Below the pieces are notes generated by a model. The model was given only the letters and a program-made list of their open reading frames with translations. It was not told where the DNA came from and searched no databases. The translations under genes were made by a program, and so were the position numbers. From Hirundichthys speculiger (Eukaryota > Chordata > Actinopteri > Beloniformes > Exocoetidae), in NCBI GenBank assembly GCA_018398805.1, contig JAGFBZ010000335.1, positions 62,001 to 126,000 on the forward strand: a stretch of 64,000 nt of DNA, written 5' to 3'. Numbering within the stretch: position 1 is the stretch's first letter; the number at the start of each line of letters is the position of its first letter. Shown here piece by piece: positions 1-12,500 of the stretch.

Positions 1-394
1 GCTGAATATCAGACAGATGGTGAATCTCCAGAAGAAGAGAATCAAGAACAGTTACTTTGTAGTTTAGCTACTCGTTATGTTTCTCTAATGGCTCGTTAGG
101 TCCTATTATGTTGCGTCTCTTTCCCAGGGCTGAGTGTGGGGTAGCAGACAGCATAAATAATGACATCTTCACACTTGAACTGAACCCTCATAGTCCAGAC
201 CTAACCCCCGCAGAGTCTTCGGAGTGTTGTAGAAAAACTTTATGGTCTCACTCTACATCATCCTGCAGAAACAATTGACTGTAGAAGGACGTAAATGCTG
301 GAAGCTGGATAAACCAGCTAACAGTGGCTCAGTAAGCCCACGGTGTGTCTCAAAAAATTAATGTCATGGGAGTGTGGTTGATGGGGAAAAGTAC

Positions 395-510
395 CTGTAG
401 CCTTTGAGTAGTCGCAGATGCTTTGGATTGATGCCTGCAGCCCTCACCACCTTCAGAAGATGAATCCCTCGATGAGAAACACCAAGAACCTGAGCATCTC
501 CACTGTGCAG
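395..510 (-). CDS. myo15b: myosin XV exon 27: [14 protein letters not shown] (FERM F3-like start)
   Basis: 116 nt, residues 1015-1052 plus two bases. Contains [19 protein letters not shown], the first strands of the PH-like F3 lobe. Acceptor CATCCAG and donor ACAG/GTACTT keep phase 0 with exon 26. The next exon should lie beyond the left edge. Confidence 0.9.
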
Positions 511-3500
511 CTGGATGCAAAGAAGACATCTCATTCAGCTTCACTCAGATGAGTAAGGCATCAGTATGGTGCTCTCATCTGCTGCTTTTCACACTCTCCT
601 CACAGACAGACAAACCAAACTTCCCTCCTCTCTGAGGAGGTCCTGTAAAATGCAGACACCTTACCCACAGCTGCCCAACTCTGAGGTCACTGACCAGCCT
701 GCAGAGATTTTCATGCCACCTGATTCCTTTCACCAGTTCATAAACGCAGCACCACTCAAACGTTGGTTTGATGGATGTCGTCTGTATTGACGTACATGAA
801 TTAAACCTCTGGCCTTTAGATCACATGCTCGGCTGAACTACCAATCACCAAACTTTAGCATCTTCCAGTGAGTGTGGAAGAGAGTTTAACCAACCACTTC
901 ATGTCACGCTGACAGGTTGACCTCGGGTTGACCACGCAGGTTGACCCTTGACCTCCCCACCCCGTCCCCATTCCACATACCCACATCTGTTCCTAATCAA
1001 TCATTGTGCCAAACAAATGGATGTTTGCTTGGCTGTGAAGACACCTGGCTCAAATTCAGGGGTCATGGACAGATTTGTTCAGGCCTTGATGCCAAGTGAA
1101 GGAGGTGGTCCATTCATTTGAAACAGGTGTGTTGGCATGCAGGACAGTGGTACTTGAGGACCAGGATTGAGAAACACTGGTATAGATGATAAAGTTGGTA
1201 AATGTACTCATGGGTAATTATATGTGTTGATGTTTATACATGTGTCTGTATGTGTAAAGGTGTCTCCCTGTGTTTCCATGTGAAAGTACAGGTGAGTGTA
1301 TATGTGCATGGACATGTGTGTGCATATGTGCATGTATAGGTGTATGTATAGGCAAGTTTGTGGACACGTGCATGTTTTTTGCTAGTTTTTTTTCTCTGTC
1401 ATTGGGACAACTGTTAATACTGAATTTAAACTGTTTGCTAACTGGATCACTGTCATATTTTAATTGGTGTTTTGTTCTGTTGCAGGTACAGCATTTTAAG
1501 GTTTTAAAATCAATGAAACAACTGCAGATGTCTCTGTCTTTGTGCTCACCGTCACAGGGAACAGCCTTGAGAAGTAATTTTCCCAGTTATCTCGAGCTGC
1601 AATGACAATCCTCTTCTTCATGCTGTCGTCCTGGATGTTGATCATCGACGTTCCCACATGGAAGTTTGCTACAGGGAACAAAACAGAAAAAAGAAAAGCA
1701 CACATAAACAGGGCTGAGCTCAAAGGGTACAATGTGGTCTGAGGATGGACCTGATCAGAACCAGACCTCAGCCTGAATATGGTGTGGATCAAAGCCATCT
1801 TACCCAGGAGGTCTTTCATCTTCCTCCTCTCTTCTCTGCTGATCCTCACACAGCTGTCAGAGTACGTATCTCTCATGATCTGAAAACACCTCAGATTTAG
1901 TGATGGAAAACAAACCAGTACAGCAGATGTGCATGTGAGCCCACCTGTTCACAAAGCAGGTTGAGGATGTACGGCCGGTTGAAGATCTCTCTGGGGTAAA
2001 AAACCTACAGAAGGAAGGTCAGGTCAGTGCACAGCTCTGATCCCAGTCCATCCAGACTGAACTGCCTCCTGTCAGTACAACTTTAGGGCCAATTCCAATT
2101 CCTCTCTTAACCCTCAATCTCAACCCTCGCCCTTAACCCTCAATTTTTGGCCCTCAATCTTAACCCTCGAAAGTAAGTGTAAGGGTTATCTTGTGACTTA
2201 GAAATGGGACACCCCTTGAGTGCAATTACGTCTTCAGACTGAAATGTATCAGAGCCCGTGTTGTCTCTGTATTTCCTGAAATGACACAGGGATAACATTG
2301 AAAAGAGCGCTGTATATTCTCCAAATAATATTAGCAAATAACACAATAGAGGGTTCATTATTCAGTCCTCCGTCGCTACAGAACAAGGTATACAAGTAAC
2401 GTGAAGCCGACCCGGACCGCCGACGGGACCGGGACCCCCGGCCGCCGGTCCCGGGATGGCGGACCGGGACCACCGACGAGTACAAGTAACGTGAAGCCGA
2501 CCGGGACCGCTGACGGGACCGGAACCCCCAGTCGGCGGCCGGCCGTCCCGGGACCGACCGGGACCACCAACGAGTACAAGTAACGCAAAGCCGAGTGGGA
2601 CCGCCGACGGGACCGGGACCACCGGTCCGGCAGCAAACATCGTAATGTAAAAAAATAAATGTTACGCAACAACGATGTTAATCCATGAAAAAAATCTCAA
2701 ACAAACACAATAAAGTGGTTTCGTAACATTTATATCTTTAAGATATACGAAGATACTTACGTTCGTAGCTATCTTTTTTTGTCACCATCATTTTCGAAGA
2801 TGTCTTGGCTAAATTACCCAGTGCCTTCTGGATAGCCCTTACTTCCAAGGGTGGTGTTGGAAAATCTCAATATTGAGGGCGATACAGCCCTCAAACTCGT
2901 CCCTCAACTTGACTTGCTAAGAATCGGGACAGCACTTGCCCTTAGCGGGAGCACGCATTTTTGAGACTGAGATTGAGGGTTAAGTGAGGAATTAGAATTC
3001 ACCCTTGGTCTCCCTGCTCTCACCAGGAACATTTACTCACATCTACTTTGAGGTCTTCTAATGAATCAACGAATCTAAAGCTAACTAATAAATCTCTTCT
3101 ATGCCATCCCTAACACCAGCCCTAAAATCAACACTTTCAGCAAAAAAATAAACACAACAAGAATTAAAACTCCAAGCAGTGTTTATCGGGCTCTGACACC
3201 CCCCCAGGTGTCCACTACCTTCCCAAGACAGTCGGGAATACAGACAATACAGAGACAATTCCATCTGGTTATAAAATGGAAAGGTTAAAGTTTCTCTCCA
3301 GCTTGAATCCAGAAGTATGAAAACCAGAAACTGGTCTGGAATCTCCTCAGAGTTGAGTTCTCAGCTGCCACAACAGGACTGGAACTGACAATGATTTTAT
3401 TACTCTAAAGATCCCTGTCAGGATATGAGAGTGGTCTACATACAATAATACATATGAAATATTAACATTAAAGTATGAAGTTCAAGATGGTTGACAACAA

Positions 3501-6500
3501 ACGCTGAGTCGCTGACACAGATTCCTACTACACATAACTTATGACTAGTTAAGATAAATAAGAAGAATATAAAAAGGGATTGCTCACACTCTCTACCACC
3601 TAGGACTAGGTACAGCAGTCAAAGTAAAGCCCCTTTAATCAGCTACAGCTAAGTACAGCACACAAGTGGCAACGACACTTCTATAAACTTAAACATGATA
3701 GTATGGCAAGTTTGGATGAGTATTTACTCAAATTCTTGTGGAATGACTTCTATTTAAAATATAAAAAGAAATGAGAAAGATTATCTAAGGAACACTCCCT
3801 ACCAGATGATGGTTCTGTATTTATAGCAAACAGCTCTACTGTAGGTTCTATGGAAGATACACTCAACTAAGATCCAGGACAACATGGTCCCGATCGTACA
3901 CCACCCGCTACCCCCTACCCGCTAATACAACAGGTATTAGGTAACATAACAGGTAATATAACAGGTTTAGGAACCTCCGCTAACCGCTAATACAATCTTC
4001 CGGCTCGCTAAAGCTGCTACCCGCTTTGCTGACTCCCTTATTCACATTGTAGGCACGGCAATGGGCGTGTCTTTTGCCCTTTCCGCAAACTCGGTATCTT
4101 GCAATTGCGGGTTTAGGAGAGCGCGTAGCGGGTGGTCAGACCACCGGCTACCTCCAACCCACAACCCAAGATACCGAGTTTGCGGAAAAAGCAACCTGCA
4201 TGTCGACGCATAAAAGAGCGCCTCCAAATGGCATAAATGTGCATCCACCTGGTCACATGTGGACGTGCACAAACGGCTCTACCTCTCGATTACGCATCAG
4301 AGTATTACTGTCAGACGTTTTTATTCTCTTGAGGTCAGAGGATGTCTGGTCAGCAGTTGTGGTGGATGTGGGGACAGTCACGGCCAGACACATCATTCTG
4401 TACAGCTGTGGCATGATCTCATCCAGATGTCTGCTGTGGAGGAAACTAGGAGATCAGAGAAAACTGTTGTGGAGTTTCTTGTTCTTTGCTCGTATCCCTC
4501 TGATCCTCTTCTTGTGCTCGGAGCACCCGAGATGTTCTCAGTGGTAGAAGGTAGATGTCACCATACCTGTTCCTCTGGCTCAATGCTCATCCAATGATGC
4601 GTTCTGCGGTATTTTAAAAAGCACATCAGCTGCTCCAAGACGCACAGTTGCTCCCAGCGGCTGTGCGTCTTGGAGCAGCTGTGTGCCTTGTTGCGTCTTG
4701 GTGCATCTTGGCGCAGCTGTGCGTCTTGGTGCGTCTTGGCGCAGCTGTGCGTGTTGGTGCATCTTTGAGCGTCTTGGCGTGTCTTGGCACAGCTGTGCAT
4801 GTTGGTGCATCTTGGTGCGTCTTGGTGCATCTTGGTGTGTCTTGGCGCAGCTGTGCGTCTTGGTGCATCTTGGTGCGTCTTGATGCGTCTTGGCGCAGCT
4901 GTGCGTCTTGGTGCGTCTTGGCGCATCTTGGTGCGTCTTGGCGCAACTGTGCATCTTGGTGTATCTTGGTGCGTCTTGGCACGTCTTGGCACAGCTGTGC
5001 GTCTTGGTGCGTCTTGGCGCAGCTGTGTGTGTTGGTGCATCTTGGTGCATCTTGGTGCATCTTGGCGCGTCTTGGCGCAGGTGTGTTTCTTGGTGCGTCT
5101 TGGTGCATCTTGGTGCATCTTGGTGCATCTTGGCGCGTCTTGGCGCAGCTGTGCGTCTTGGTGCGTCTTGGCGCAGCTGTGCGTGTTGGCGCGTCTTGTT
5201 ACAGCTGTGCGTCTTGGTGCGTCTTGGCGCATCTTGGCGCAGCTGTGTGTCTTGGCGCAGCTGTGCACACAGCAGCTTCCGGTGCCCACTGCTGAGGATA
5301 TGTTCTTACGGCTCTGCCTGAGTGTGTTTACCGGGAGCGCACCAACTATCTGGGACTTTCAGGTAGCTGATAGGAATCGTCTTTGTAAAAATATTTTTAC
5401 CTCCACCAAGGAGGTAATGTTTTTGCTGGCGTTTATCTGTCTGTCTGTTTGTGTACAACATAACTCAAAAAGTTATAGATGGATTTTGAGGAAATTTTCA
5501 GGAGTTGTCAGAAATGTGAAAAGGAAGAACTGATTTCATTTTGGCTGTGATCCGGAAGAAATCCTGGATTCTGGATCACTTTCAAATTTTTGATATTATT
5601 ACGGTCAATGGGGTAAATTTTGTTTGTCAACATCTCCGTTAATTATTGCCCACAACTCATAAAATTTCACTCAGGGATTGACAATGGGAACCTCTATCAA
5701 ATTTCAGAGGCTGATCCAGAAGGCGGATTTTATCTCAATCTGTAAATCGCTATATGGGAGAACTGTTGTGCTTGGCGGAGGTCTGCGCTCTCCGAGTGCT
5801 TTTCTAGTTAAGAAATGCTTTCCTGGAAGTTCACTGGCTCTATTTTTTCTGAGCAGTTTGTTGAAACTTCTTGGAGTACAAAAGAAATGATTAAATCATT
5901 TGCTCCACATTAGTTAGTTATGTATATATCAGTGCAGAGGAGGAGGAAAGAAGAGGAGGAAGCTCTACAGCAGAGTCTCAGACGAGCTGCCCATGAGTGC
6001 TGCTCCAATCTGGATGAAGAGACGCTCCATAGCAGTTTGCAGGTACCGCGACCTGCTCTTAAAGGCAGTGACTACTGACGCACTGATTGGTTAAACAGGT
6101 GGAACGCCCTAACCACTCCCATGCATAATGTATGCATAATATAGCGGTTACTGCAGGTAAGATTGCGGGTTTAGGGGGCTTGAAACTGAGCCCTCTGTGA
6201 TTCAGGAGAGGGCACTAGGGGCCCTATCTTGCCCCAAACCTCCAAAACCTGCTATTAAGGGATATCAGGTATTGGGAGGGGCGTTCTCCCACAAAGAACG
6301 CAATCTTCCACCTCCCAAAACCCACGATCTTACCTGAAAAACCACTATATTATGCACACATTATGCATGGGAGTGGTTAGGGCGTTCCACCTGTTAAACC
6401 AATCAGTGCGTCAGTAGCCATTGCCTTTAAGAGCAGGTTGCGGTACCTGCAAACAGCTATGGAGCGTCTTTTCACCCAGATCGGAGCAGCTCTCATGGGC

Positions 6501-9500
6501 AGCTCGTCTGGGACTCTGCTGTAGAGCTTCCTCCTCTTTTTTCCTCCTCCTCCTCTGCACTGATATATACATAACTAGCTCTAACTAATGTGGAGCAAAT
6601 GATTTAATCATTTCTTTTGTACCCCAAGAAGTTCCAACAAACTGTTCAAAAAAAAAATAGAGCCATTGAACTTCCAGGGAAGCATTTCTTAACTAGAAAA
6701 GCACTCAGAGAGCGCAGACCTCCGCCAAGCACAACAGTTCTCCCATACATACAACAGTTTTCCAACACATGACCCGAAGAGGGTGCAGAGGTGCTAGCAT
6801 GCCCTCTGGGTTGGGAGGTTGGGTGGTGATGAGAGGACCCCTGACGTTTCTCTCATTGGCAGGTCTGAAAATGATGATCAATCCGGATTGCTAGCTCCAG
6901 CTAGCTCCAGTGTCTGAGGAACATCATGGGAAACTAGTTCATCCTTAATGTAATCCGCTAGGCCATGGAGGAATGCATCCACCAGGGCGGCAGGGTTCCA
7001 TCTGCTGTGGCTGGCTCTGATATGGAGGTCTATAGCGTAGTCTGCCACAGTTTGCTCCCTCTGCTGGAGCCCCATGAGGCATTGAACAGTCTCTGAGCTG
7101 GACAAACCCTGGCCAAAAACCTTGCGTAACTCCTCAGAAAAATTCTGGAATGAGGAGCAGGCGTTGGTTTGTCTGTCCCATTCTGCGGTGGACACATGTG
7201 GACTGGTTGGGCAAATTCCCATGATCCCTCCAGGACCCTAGTGAGGGTCTAGAGCTGGTCCAGTGTTCTACAACCAGAACAGAACCCACGTTGTTCCTCC
7301 TGAATCTGGGATTCGACGATCAACCAATCTCTCTTCTCCAGCAGACCTGCATAGACCTGGTTCTGTGCTCTTGGCACCAGATAAAAGACCACAAATATCT
7401 TTTCAATGCAACCAACAGAGACCAAATATGAAGTTTGGATTTCTTTTCAAAGCACATGAACACCACAACAAGAACCAGCTTCCCACTCATGACAACAACC
7501 TGAAGAGGACACACGCACCTAACCCTAACCCTTAGATTTACTTCCATCACAGTCATGATTCAACGATCAGGGTAACGTAGTAAATTTTATCATCTACAAA
7601 TTCATAACATGCAGTGTGGCTCGCATTAATCTGATGTAGCGTGTACCTGGCAGTGGAGGAAGCAGCTCTACTTTCTTATTAATTTGTGAACATTTAAGTA
7701 TTGAAGTCAGTAATATCAGAGATTTTCATTTTTGCTGTTCCTTTATTCAGACTGAACAACCTGACAGACCATAACACCAGCTAATGAAGACACGTCACAC
7801 CAACTGACACTTCTGAGGAAACATGTCAAGGTATGTAAAATACATGTCTGAGACATGAGCAACTATAACCTGGCTGACAGTTTTACCTGGATATAAAAGT
7901 CGAAGACAGAACAATGAGCTGAATCTGCTGATGGATCAATGTACAGTGTGTGTGTGTGTGTGTGTTACTTCTTTCCGCAGGAAGATCTTTCCCGGTATGT
8001 CGTAGTAGGAGAAGTAAACGCCAGCAGAGAAACGGTAGAGCTGAGAGTGAACATTGTTGTCATCTGGAACTGCAGAGAAACAAAGATCACTGAAACCCGA
8101 GTGCACGTACAGGTCAGTGCACATACAGCAGGCATTTAAACATTATTAAACGCCTGAAGCGTGAAGTCATGATCTGGGTCTCTGGAAAGCGCCTAGAGAC
8201 AATTGGCATATACAAATAAAACCGAACTGAATTGAATCGTATTGAAGAAAATGTGGGGGGACCAACTTAGAGCTGGGGCCGCCATGGGTGGGGGGTCTGG
8301 AATGTTCTGGAGGACAGGAGTCTGCTGTGGAGGAGGTGGAGGTGACTCAGGTGGAGGCTGCTGGGAGCCAAACAGATCCTCCAGGGGGCGCTGCTTCTGC
8401 CTCATGCTGTTGGAGATGACCCGGGGCCCCCTGCTGGAGGGAGGAGAGGGTGGAGGGGATGCGGCCTTTGGAGGAGGTGGAGGTGGAGTCCACTGTTTCT
8501 GGAAGTTCAGACAGACATGAAGGTGAGCTCTGAGCAGAGAAAGAATATCAGGAACTGGGAGTCTGAGCAGACCAGTCTGACCTTCTGCTGAACAGCTGGA
8601 GCTTGTTTCTTCAGTTTGGCCAGTGCTTCCTCTTTTGGATCGCTCTTCTTCACAAATGATCTCCCCACGGGTCTGTGAGGAAGGGCATCCAACATTCATG
8701 CACAAACATCAATGGACATCACCTTAGCTGGTCCATGAAGCTCATGACCAGTAAATGTTTCGTGCTTGTGTTTCTAAGGAATATCTCAGAAGAAACTGAG
8801 TTAAAAAAAAGATTTAATGGTTATATAAAGAACATTGTTCAGATATGAAGCTGTTTTTGATCTTCGTACCCTTGTCTCATGTTGACTTGTTTTTGTCTTA
8901 TTGTATGTTTTTTCTTGGACGGATGTTCTGAAACCTGAATTTCCCCCTCGGGGATCAATAAAGTGTATCTTATCTTATCTTACTGTTCATGATGGAAAAG
9001 CTTCATCTTTAAAACCCATGAGGGTGAGTAAACCTCTCTGAACACTGAGGAGAATCTCAGAGACATACTTCCACCAGTAATATTCTACCAGGACACATCT
9101 GAGTCCAGCTCAAACCTTTTGGATGATGAAACTTACAAAAGATGAAAAATAAAGCTAAAGGATCAAACAGAATATGAGAACATTAGCTGGTTTCATGTAT
9201 TCAGTCCATGAGTGCAGTTCTGGAGCTGACCTGATGGGCTCGAAGGGTTTGGGCTCTGGTTGAGGTCGGCTGTTGTACTGTTTGATGATCTCCCTGATTT
9301 TGGAGGTGGGTTCAGGCCGAGGCTTCGTGGCAGGATTTTCAGCAGGTTTCTCCTCCAGGGTATCTGCTTCTTTGGCCAGAGGGACCTGAAGAGGTTTCAC
9401 TGTGGAGGAAAGAAGAAACCACATCCCAGAATAAACCCATATCTACCAAGGAGCCAGAACCTTATATACATGTCCTTGAAACCTTCGTAACAGGTCCAAC

Positions 9501-12500
9501 CTGTTGAGAATGGACTCTAAGGCCCCAACCCCCGGTCCCTGGCCCGGTACCGGTCCGTGGGTCATTTGGTACTGGGCCGCAGACCGAAAATAAATCACTT
9601 CCATTTTTAAAAATGACCAGATTCTCTCCATCACATCCATCTGTGACTGTTGTTACATGATTAGACTTCCAGACCCGTGAGAGGATGTTACCGATGTTTT
9701 GTTGTTGGCGCAATGTTACAAGGACCTTTCAAGTTGCTCGTTATACACAGCAGATTAACGTTTATGATAGTTTTTATGCCGGTCGTATCATTTTATTCTG
9801 TTGTATTCATCTGTCGCACATTTTACTGACCAGTCTGTGAAAATATAGACCTAGGAACGTCTCCGGAGACAACCAGAACCTTATCAACAGGTACCTTAGG
9901 TCTTTTATATTCAGAACTGTTCCAGAATGGCTGAATGCAGCCTCACCGTGGGTTTTTGTTCTAACTCTGGGATGATTAAAGGCCAGAACCAGAGGACCTC
10001 AGGGTCTGCGAGGGTTGATATGGTAAAAGCAGGTCAGATAAATAAGATGGCCCAAGACTGTTAAGATATTTAAAGACCAATAAAAGAACCTTAAATCGAT
10101 CCTGATATACACGGGGAGCCAATGCAGTGATTTTACAACTGGTGTAATGTAGAGCTGAGCAATTTTACCAATTCTGCGACATATATTGATATTTTATTTC
10201 CCCAGAGAGTATAGATTTTTCAGCTGCGTGTATTGATATTCTAAGCTCGTTTCAAAACCCCCGTGTCCAGGGTGCAGGAAGAGCCATTAAGTCCTCCAGC
10301 TACTTTGCTGAGATGGCTGCAGTTTTAAGGTGGCTTAAATGTTGCTCCAATGGACTTAAATTATTGGCTGCCATGGTTTGTTTTTACTTAATCTAGTGGC
10401 TAGAATGGCTAGTAGCTACCTCATATGTTCAGTATCAAGCCAAAAAAGCTGCCAAAGAAGGCCGCTTGCTGTACTTCAACTCTCCATTGTGTTTTTACTT
10501 CTCAACACATCTTTTATTCATCAATTGGTCCTGTGTCATCAGGAGACACGGTGATGTACAGCTGTGTATCATTTGCATAACTGTGGATGATGATGACAAT
10601 AAACAATAAACCACAATAAGGAATAAACATCTCTGTGTGTTAAAGCTAATGGAGAAGGCATATATGGCTATATTTTAAAGTTGGTCATTATGGTGGTACT
10701 CAGAGAGCTGAACAATTTCTCAGGTGGTACGCAGGATTAAAGGTTTGAGAATCACTAATCTACTGTATCAAGGGCAGCACTAAGATCCAGTAAAACCAAG
10801 ACTGTGAGTTTCTGTGAGTCTGCATTAAACCTGATATCATTTAAAATCTTTAAAAGGGCTGTCTCTGTACTGTGGGTTATCTTAAAACCAGACTGAAACT
10901 TTTCTAAAATATTGTTTTTAACTAAGAAATTATTTACTTGGTTAAAAAAAGTAACCAAGTTTTAGTTTTTCTAAAATTTTACTTAAAAACGCTAAGCTGG
11001 ATACAGGTCGGTAATTATTAAAATGTTGGGGTCTAGATTACTCCTCTTCAGAAGGGGCCTTCACCGCTGCTGTTTTGAAGGTGTCATGGAGGTTTTATTA
11101 AAATTAGTGTTGGTTAAAAGATTGATGGTGGAGAACAGGAATTTAGAGTTGTTTTTATTGTCTGTGATGAGTTTCGAAAAGTGGGATATTCTTGCCTTCT
11201 TTACTGCATTATTGTGGGTTTTGAGTTGGTTGCATAATATTTCAGAGTGAACTGTTAGTTTTGTTTTTTTTCTCCACCTCCTTTCAGCACTCCTGCATTT
11301 TCTTTTAAATTTTTTTGGTGTTCTCATTCTCACCTGTTCTCAGGTGTGGGTTTTGTTCTTTATGATATTTTAGTTAAAAGTGGAGCCACTGAGTCCAGTG
11401 TTGTCCTTAAATTAGTGTTAAAATTGTTGACAATAAAATCACATGGTGCAGGTAAAATTTCAGCAGGAGTGCTCTGTAAAACCACTTCAGAAGTTAGGTA
11501 GCGTTTCCTCACTGTTCTCACTGGCGCCTCCTGGTGGCGTAAACTGGTGATCAGTAGTGGTCAGACACAGCCAGGTCAACAACAGAGGACACACCGGCGG
11601 ATAGACCAGGAGTTATGACCAGGTCCAGGGTGTGTCCTCTGTTGTGAGTTGGCTAATGATGTGCTGTTTAAAAACAATGGCCAGCACTCCACCCTCCTCC
11701 CTCTGTCCTCCATCCTCCCTCCATTCTCCCTTCTCCCTCCATCTTCAGTCTGTAATCCGTCCTCCCTTCTCTCTCTGTCCTCCGTCCTCTCTCTCTGTCC
11801 CTCCCTCCGTCCTCCCTCTGTCCTACCACCTCCCTCCGTCCTCTCTCTTCCCTTCTCTCTCCATCCTCCCTCTGTCGTCCCTCCTCTCTCATCCTCCCTC
11901 ACCATCCTCCCTCCTCCCTCTGTCCTCCCTCCTCTCATCCTCTCTCACCATCCTCCATCCTCCCTCCCACCTCTCTGTCCTCCGTCCTCCCTCCTCCCTG
12001 TTCTCCCTCCATTCTTCCTCCTCCCTCTGTCCTCCCTCCTCTCATCCTCTCTCACCAGCCTCCATTCTCCCTCCCACCTCTCTGTACTCCTTCCTCCCTC
12101 TGTCCCCCTCCTCCCAGGTCTCTGTCTGTCGTCCCTCCTCCCTCCATCCTCCCTCTGCCCTCTCTCCTCATTCCATCCTCTCTCCTCCGTCCGTCCTCCC
12201 TCTGTCCTCCCTCCTCTCTCCATCCTCCCTCCCTCCTCCTTATTCTCCCCTCCATCCTCTGTCCTTCCTCCTCTCTCATCCTTTCTCACCATCTTCCATC
12301 TTCCCTTCCTCCTCTCTGTCCTTGGTCCTCCCTCCTCTCTCTGTCCTGTGTCCCTCCTCTTTTCCTTCTTTATCCAGCTGTTCTTCATCAGGAAGGTCCA
12401 GATCCTGCTGAAGGTTTCTTCCTCTTCGCCACACACTGTTGCCATCCTGTGGATGATGACATGAAACCTGTCCAGGTGGTCTGGAGAGCAGGTTCAGAGC

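Noticed and set aside
1270..1605. 111-codon plus-strand ORF
   Set aside because: Cys/Ile-rich reading of a TG/CA microsatellite that overlaps myosin exon 26 in antisense.
4558..5533. Cys/Ala-rich or His/Arg-rich ORFs of 143-249 codons on both strands
   Set aside because: They are readings of a 10-bp minisatellite with stops missing by composition; no start context, splice sites or family match.
8193..8705. Single 170-codon minus-strand ORF as a gene
   Set aside because: It is exons 21 and 22 read through intron 21; only the parts 8267-8498 and 8582-8672 are coding, the latter in a different frame.
11576..12464. Pro/Ser/Leu-rich and Arg/Glu/Gly-rich ORFs up to 271 codons
   Set aside because: Low-complexity pyrimidine array, open in all frames; no coding signal.
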